A stretch of 8,640 bases of DNA, taken from contig VGIY01000097.1 of assembly GCA_016867695.1 (NCBI GenBank), positions 1-8,640 on the forward strand. Direction: 5' to 3'. Numbering within the stretch: the first letter of the stretch is position 1; each line of letters opens with the position of its first letter. Source of the DNA: Candidatus Eiseniibacteriota bacterium (GTDB lineage: Bacteria > Eisenbacteria > RBG-16-71-46 > CAIMUX01 > WJJG01). The position numbers and the translations under genes are program-made. Below the pieces are notes generated by a model. That model ran no database searches. It was not told where the DNA came from and saw nothing but the letters and a program-made list of their open reading frames with translations. Shown piece by piece: positions 5,456-8,640 of this stretch.

Positions 5456-7525
5456 GTGAACCATGGCGAGATCGTCAGCTTCATCTGGGGCGTCGCGGAC
5501 CTGATCCGCGACACGTTCAAGCGCGGCAAGTACCAGGACGTCATCCTGCCGCTGACGGTCCTGCGGCGGCTCGACTGCGTGCTGGCACCCACCAAGGCGA
5601 AGGTGCTGGGGACGCAGGCTAGGTTCAAGGGGAAGCTCGATGACCCTGGTGCCCAGCTCCGCAAGGCCTCGGGCTTCGCCTTCTACAACACGTCCCGCTA
5701 CGATTTCGAGAAGCTCCTCGCCGACGCCCCGCACGTGTCCACGAACCTGCGTAACTACATCGCGGGGTTCAGCCCGAACATGCGCGAGGTGCTGGAGAAG
5801 TTCGACTTCGACAACACCATCAGCAAGCTGGACGAGGCGGGGCTGCTGTTCCAGGTGCTCGAGCGCTTCAAGAACGTCGACCTGCATCCCGATGGAATCG
5901 ACAACCCGACCATGGGGACGATCTTCGAGGAGCTGATCCGCAAGTTCAACGAGGCGCTGGACGAGAATCCTGGCGAGCACTTCACGCCGCGCGACGTGGT
6001 GCACCTGATGGTGGACCTCATGCTCGCCGGCGACGAAACCGGCATCCGCAAGAAGGGCGCCGGCCGCTCCGTCTACGATCCCTGCTGTGGCTCGGGCGGG
6101 ATGCTTATGATCACGAAGGAGCACATCACGGTCGGAGTTCGCCGGAACGGCGAGGTCATCCGGCCACCGATCAATCCGGAGGCCGACATCCACCTCTTTG
6201 GCCAGGAAGTGAACCCCGAGACGTGGGCGGTGTCGAAGTCGGATCTCTTCATGAAGGACCCGTCCGGCCGGGACGCCGACAATATCGCGTTCGGGAGCAC
6301 CCTATCGAACGACCGCCTGGCTCGCCGCGCATTCGACTACCTGATCGCGAACCCGCCGTACGGCAAGGACTGGAAGCGCGACGAGGAGGCCGTCCGCGCC
6401 GAGCACGAGCGCGGCGCCGCCGGTCGGTTCGCCCCCGGACTCCCGCGTATCAGCGACGGCCAGATCCTCTTCCTGCTCCACATGCTGGCGCATCGGAAGG
6501 AGTCCAAGGACGGCGGATCGCGCGTGGCGATCATCATGAACGGCTCACCGCTGTTCACGGGCGATGCCGGGAGCGGCGAGAGCGAGATCCGCCGCTGGAT
6601 CCTCGAGAACGACTGGCTTGAGGCGCTGATCGCGCTTCCCGAGCAGCTCTTTTACAACACCGGCATCGCTACCTATGTCTGGGTGCTCACGAACCGTAAG
6701 GCACCGGAACGCAAGGGCAAGGTCCAGCTCATCGACGCCACGTCGTTCTGGGTACCGATGCGCAAGAGCCTCGGGGACAAGCGCCGCGAGATTCCGATGG
6801 AGAAGGCCGGCGAGATCCTCCGCCTGCTGCGCGACTTCAAGGAGGGCGAACACGTCAAGATCTTCCCTACTACCCACTTCGGCTTCCGAAAGATCACCGT
6901 CGAGCGCCCGCTCAAGCTCAACTTCCAGGCGGCGCCTGAGCGCATCGCCCGGATCGAAGAGGGGAAGGCCTTTCAGAACCTCGCACGATCCAAGAAGAAG
7001 GGGGCGGCGGGAGTCAAGGAACAGGCCGAGGGCCGGGCGCAGCAGGAGGCGATCGGTAGATTTCTCCGGACGCTTCCCGGCACCCTCTTCAAGGACCGGG
7101 GCGAGTTCGAGATCGTGCTCGACGCCGCCGTCAAGAAGAGCGGCCTCAAGCTGCCGGCCCCGGCCAGGAAGGCGGTCCTCTCGGCCCTCTCCGCCCGCGA
7201 CGAGACCGCCGCCATCTGCCGCGATAAGGACGGCAACCCCGAGCCCGACCCCGAGCTGCGCGACACCGAGAGCGTCCCGCTGTCCGAGAGCGTCGAGGCC
7301 TTCTTCGAGCGCGAGGTGAAGCCCCACGTCCCCGACGCCTGGATCGACGCCTCCAAGCGCGACGAGAAAGACGGCCAGGTGGGCATCGTCGGCTACGAGA
7401 TCAACTTCAACCGCTACTTCTACAAGTACACGCCGCCGCGCCCGCTCGAGGAGATCGAGAGCGACATCCGGGGGATCGAGCAGGACATCCTGAGCATGCT
7501 GGCCGAGGTGACGGGTGGAGAATAA
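5456..7525 (+). CDS. hsdM: Type I restriction-modification system DNA methyltransferase subunit M
   Basis: The 689-aa protein is the M subunit of a type I R-M enzyme. It transfers a methyl group from S-adenosylmethionine to adenine N6 in a sequence chosen by the HsdS subunit. The helical N-terminal HsdM domain (about 1-150) is followed by the N6-adenine methylase domain: GEHFTPRDVVHLM (173-185), SAM-binding motif I DPCCGSGGML (208-217) and catalytic motif IV NPPYG (299-303). A target-recognition/C-terminal part contains LPEQLFYNTGIATYVWVL (394-411). The length exceeds the roughly 500-530 aa of the EcoKI type. A charged extension (about 500-689, with HVPDAWID at 624-631 and FYKYTPPRPLEEI at 655-667) ends in a helix that probably contacts HsdS or HsdR; this long form is common in one HsdM subgroup. 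The start is GTG with a strong Shine-Dalgarno sequence. No hsdS or hsdR follows within the window; a toxin-antitoxin pair comes next. Confidence 0.93.
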   Translation: MNHGEIVSFIWGVADLIRDTFKRGKYQDVILPLTVLRRLDCVLAPTKAKVLGTQARFKGKLDDPGAQLRKASGFAFYNTSRYDFEKLLADAPHVSTNLRNYIAGFSPNMREVLEKFDFDNTISKLDEAGLLFQVLERFKNVDLHPDGIDNPTMGTIFEELIRKFNEALDENPGEHFTPRDVVHLMVDLMLAGDETGIRKKGAGRSVYDPCCGSGGMLMITKEHITVGVRRNGEVIRPPINPEADIHLFGQEVNPETWAVSKSDLFMKDPSGRDADNIAFGSTLSNDRLARRAFDYLIANPPYGKDWKRDEEAVRAEHERGAAGRFAPGLPRISDGQILFLLHMLAHRKESKDGGSRVAIIMNGSPLFTGDAGSGESEIRRWILENDWLEALIALPEQLFYNTGIATYVWVLTNRKAPERKGKVQLIDATSFWVPMRKSLGDKRREIPMEKAGEILRLLRDFKEGEHVKIFPTTHFGFRKITVERPLKLNFQAAPERIARIEEGKAFQNLARSKKKGAAGVKEQAEGRAQQEAIGRFLRTLPGTLFKDRGEFEIVLDAAVKKSGLKLPAPARKAVLSALSARDETAAICRDKDGNPEPDPELRDTESVPLSESVEAFFEREVKPHVPDAWIDASKRDEKDGQVGIVGYEINFNRYFYKYTPPRPLEEIESDIRGIEQDILSMLAEVTGGE

Positions 7526-7539
7526 TCCGCCCATAACAA

Positions 7540-7571
7540 AACGTCGGGGATTGCGCACATATACCGACGTT
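7540..7571. promoter_or_regulatory. Inverted repeat upstream of the AbiEi-like gene, candidate autoregulatory operator
   Basis: AACGTCGG (7540-7547) and CCGACGTT (7564-7571) are exact inverted copies separated by 16 nt, in the 50-bp gap between hsdM and the antitoxin gene. AbiEi antitoxins of type IV systems bind inverted repeats in their own promoter and repress the operon, so this is the likely operator. A promoter is not clear: TTGCGC (7551-7556) and TATGCT (7575-7580) are weak -35/-10 candidates with an 18-nt spacer, and the -35 would lie between the repeat arms. Confidence 0.5.
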
Positions 7572-7575
7572 ATGT

Positions 7576-8193
7576 ATGCTGTTCGTTGAGATGGCTTCCT
7601 CCCCAGACCACCACATCCTCACCCTTGTCAAGCGGCTGGGCGTTGTGCGTCCGGCGGACTTCGAGGCCCGCGGCATCCCGCGAGCGCGAATCTACCGGCT
7701 CGTCGCGAAGGGCCTCCTCAAGCGCCGGGCCCGCGGAGTCTACGTCGCCAGCGATCATCCCTACACGGCCGAGCATGCGCTCGCGCAGGTCGCGAAGCGC
7801 GTCCCGAACGGGGTGGTCTGCCTGCTGACGGCGCTGCGCTTCCACGAGCTCACGACCCAGCTCCCACCCGAGGTCTGGATCGCCCTCCCCGAGAAGGCCC
7901 GGCGCCCGCGGCTCGACGATCCGCGCCTGCGCGTCACCCGCTTCTCCGGGGCGGCGCTCACCGCGGGGATTGAGACGCACAGGATCGAGGGCGTCGACGT
8001 TCGTATCTACTCGGCCTCCAAGACGGTGGCGGACTGCTTCAAGTACCGCAACAAGATCGGCATCGACGTGGCGGTCGAAGCGCTCAAGGATTTCACCCAC
8101 CGTCATCGCAGCGGCGCCGGGGATCTCGCCCGATTCGCCAGGATCTGCCGGGTGAGCCGGGTGATGCGGCCCTATCTGGACGCGGTATCGTGA
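7576..8193 (+). CDS. AbiEi-like antitoxin/transcriptional regulator of a type IV toxin-antitoxin system
   Basis: The 205-aa protein has the AbiEi plan. An N-terminal winged helix-turn-helix spans about 10-57 (ILTLVKRLGVVRPADFEARG at 14-33, then IYRLVAKGLLKRRARGVYV at 39-57). A C-terminal AbiEi domain follows (about 62-200), with LLTALRFHELTTQLP (83-97), VWIALPEKARRP (100-111) and the typical DVRIYSASKTVADCFKYRNK (141-160). In this family the wHTH represses the operon and the C-terminal domain counters the AbiEii toxin without direct binding. The ATG at 7576 gives the longest form. The ATG at 7591, which begins MASSPDHHI, is equally possible, since neither has a clear ribosome-binding site. 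The stop TGA lies 5 nt before the toxin ATG (8199) and overlaps an alternative toxin GTG start as GTGA, which fits a coupled antitoxin-toxin operon. Confidence 0.85.
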   Translation: MLFVEMASSPDHHILTLVKRLGVVRPADFEARGIPRARIYRLVAKGLLKRRARGVYVASDHPYTAEHALAQVAKRVPNGVVCLLTALRFHELTTQLPPEVWIALPEKARRPRLDDPRLRVTRFSGAALTAGIETHRIEGVDVRIYSASKTVADCFKYRNKIGIDVAVEALKDFTHRHRSGAGDLARFARICRVSRVMRPYLDAVS

Positions 8194-8198
8194 GCCCC

Positions 8199-8640
8199 AT
8201 GCGGACTCGCAACCTTCCAGCATCCGTTCTGGCCCGCCTTCTGGAACGAGCCAGGCGAACGGGCGACGACTATCAGGTGCTTCTCACCGCCTTTGTCTGC
8301 GAGCGGTTTCTCTACCGGCTCGGGGTCTCGAGCGTCCGCAGCCGCTTCGTGCTCAAAGGGGCGATGCTCCTGCGCGTGTGGTCCGACCAGCCCTATCGAG
8401 CGACGCGGGACCTCGACCTGCTGCGGCAAGGGGATGGCTCTACGGAGGCGATCCGAGCGGATGTCGAGGCAGTATGCGCGACCGAAGTCGAACCGGACGG
8501 ACTCGCCTTCGAGCCCGCCTCGCTCCGACTCGAGGCAATTCGCCCCGAGGACGAGTACGCCGGGACGCGCGTCACGCTGCTTGCCCGGTGTGGCAGCGCC
8601 CGGGTGACGCTCCAGATCGATCTCGGCGTCGGGACCCTGT
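8199..8640 (+). CDS. AbiEii/AbiGii-family nucleotidyltransferase toxin, C-terminus cut by window edge
   Basis: The first 147 residues are present and the frame is open at the window end. The sequence RFVLKGAMLLRVW (49-61) followed by RATRDLDLL (67-75) is the polymerase-beta-like nucleotidyltransferase signature of AbiEii toxins: a G-x-S/G-A/T-like helix, then D-x-D with D71 and D73. A third acidic residue, D141 in VTLQIDLGVG, fits the metal-binding triad. Family members block growth by nucleotide transfer, for instance onto tRNA, giving abortive infection. The ATG at 8199 is used; a GTG at 8190, overlapping the antitoxin stop as GTGA, would add three residues. Position behind the AbiEi-like gene gives the standard antitoxin-first order. 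The missing 3' half probably holds about 100-170 residues. Confidence 0.85.
   Translation, partial: MRTRNLPASVLARLLERARRTGDDYQVLLTAFVCERFLYRLGVSSVRSRFVLKGAMLLRVWSDQPYRATRDLDLLRQGDGSTEAIRADVEAVCATEVEPDGLAFEPASLRLEAIRPEDEYAGTRVTLLARCGSARVTLQIDLGVGTL

Noticed and set aside
5345..6193. 282-codon minus-strand frame opposite hsdM (and a similar 337-codon one at 6545-7558)
   Set aside because: Both are shadows of the unmistakable HsdM reading frame in GC-rich DNA; neither has recognisable domains.

Overview
The window is GC-rich and gene-dense. It looks like a chromosomal stretch of a high-GC Gram-negative bacterium, because an inner-membrane-anchored HlyD/RND-type adaptor protein implies an outer membrane. 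The phylum cannot be settled from this sequence.

Left part (1-2611), ordinary chromosomal genes. On the minus strand an AlkD-like DNA alkylation repair protein (340-1071) overlaps by ATGA the start of an isoprenylcysteine carboxylmethyltransferase-like membrane protein that runs off the left edge. Divergently, a membrane fusion protein (1196-2611) is encoded without an adjacent ABC or RND transporter.

Middle part (about 2612-5402), accessory DNA. A 222-bp non-coding stretch holds two copies of a 16-bp palindrome-like sequence and an 11-bp direct repeat. An unrecognised 230-aa protein (2835-3527), less GC-rich than its neighbours, follows. Directly after its stop lies a long imperfect inverted repeat (3533-3641) with outer CTAAC/GTTAG boxes and an inner 16-bp stem carrying two bulged adenines, the layout of an integron attC site. 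Next comes a complete SF1 (UvrD/Rep-type) helicase (3668-5443). Its last codons run through a second attC-like element (5343-5402) that resembles the attC of aadA cassettes. The best reading is two promoterless, integrase-less integron-type gene cassettes (a CALIN-like cluster), one carrying the unknown gene and one the helicase. This is an inference, and no integrase gene is in the window.

Right part (5456-8640), a defence locus. A type I restriction-modification methyltransferase subunit HsdM (689 aa) starts 12 nt after the helicase stop. The helicase TAA is part of the hsdM Shine-Dalgarno sequence. No hsdS or hsdR follows directly. Instead a type IV toxin-antitoxin pair begins: an AbiEi-like antitoxin (7576-8193) with an inverted-repeat operator candidate just upstream, and an AbiEii-like nucleotidyltransferase toxin cut by the right edge. 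hsdS and hsdR, if present, should lie further right.

The helicase, HsdM and AbiE genes share strand and tight spacing, so they may be expressed together as a phage-defence cluster. The most interesting point is the apparent capture of an SF1 helicase and an unknown gene as attC-bounded cassettes next to a type I R-M operon.
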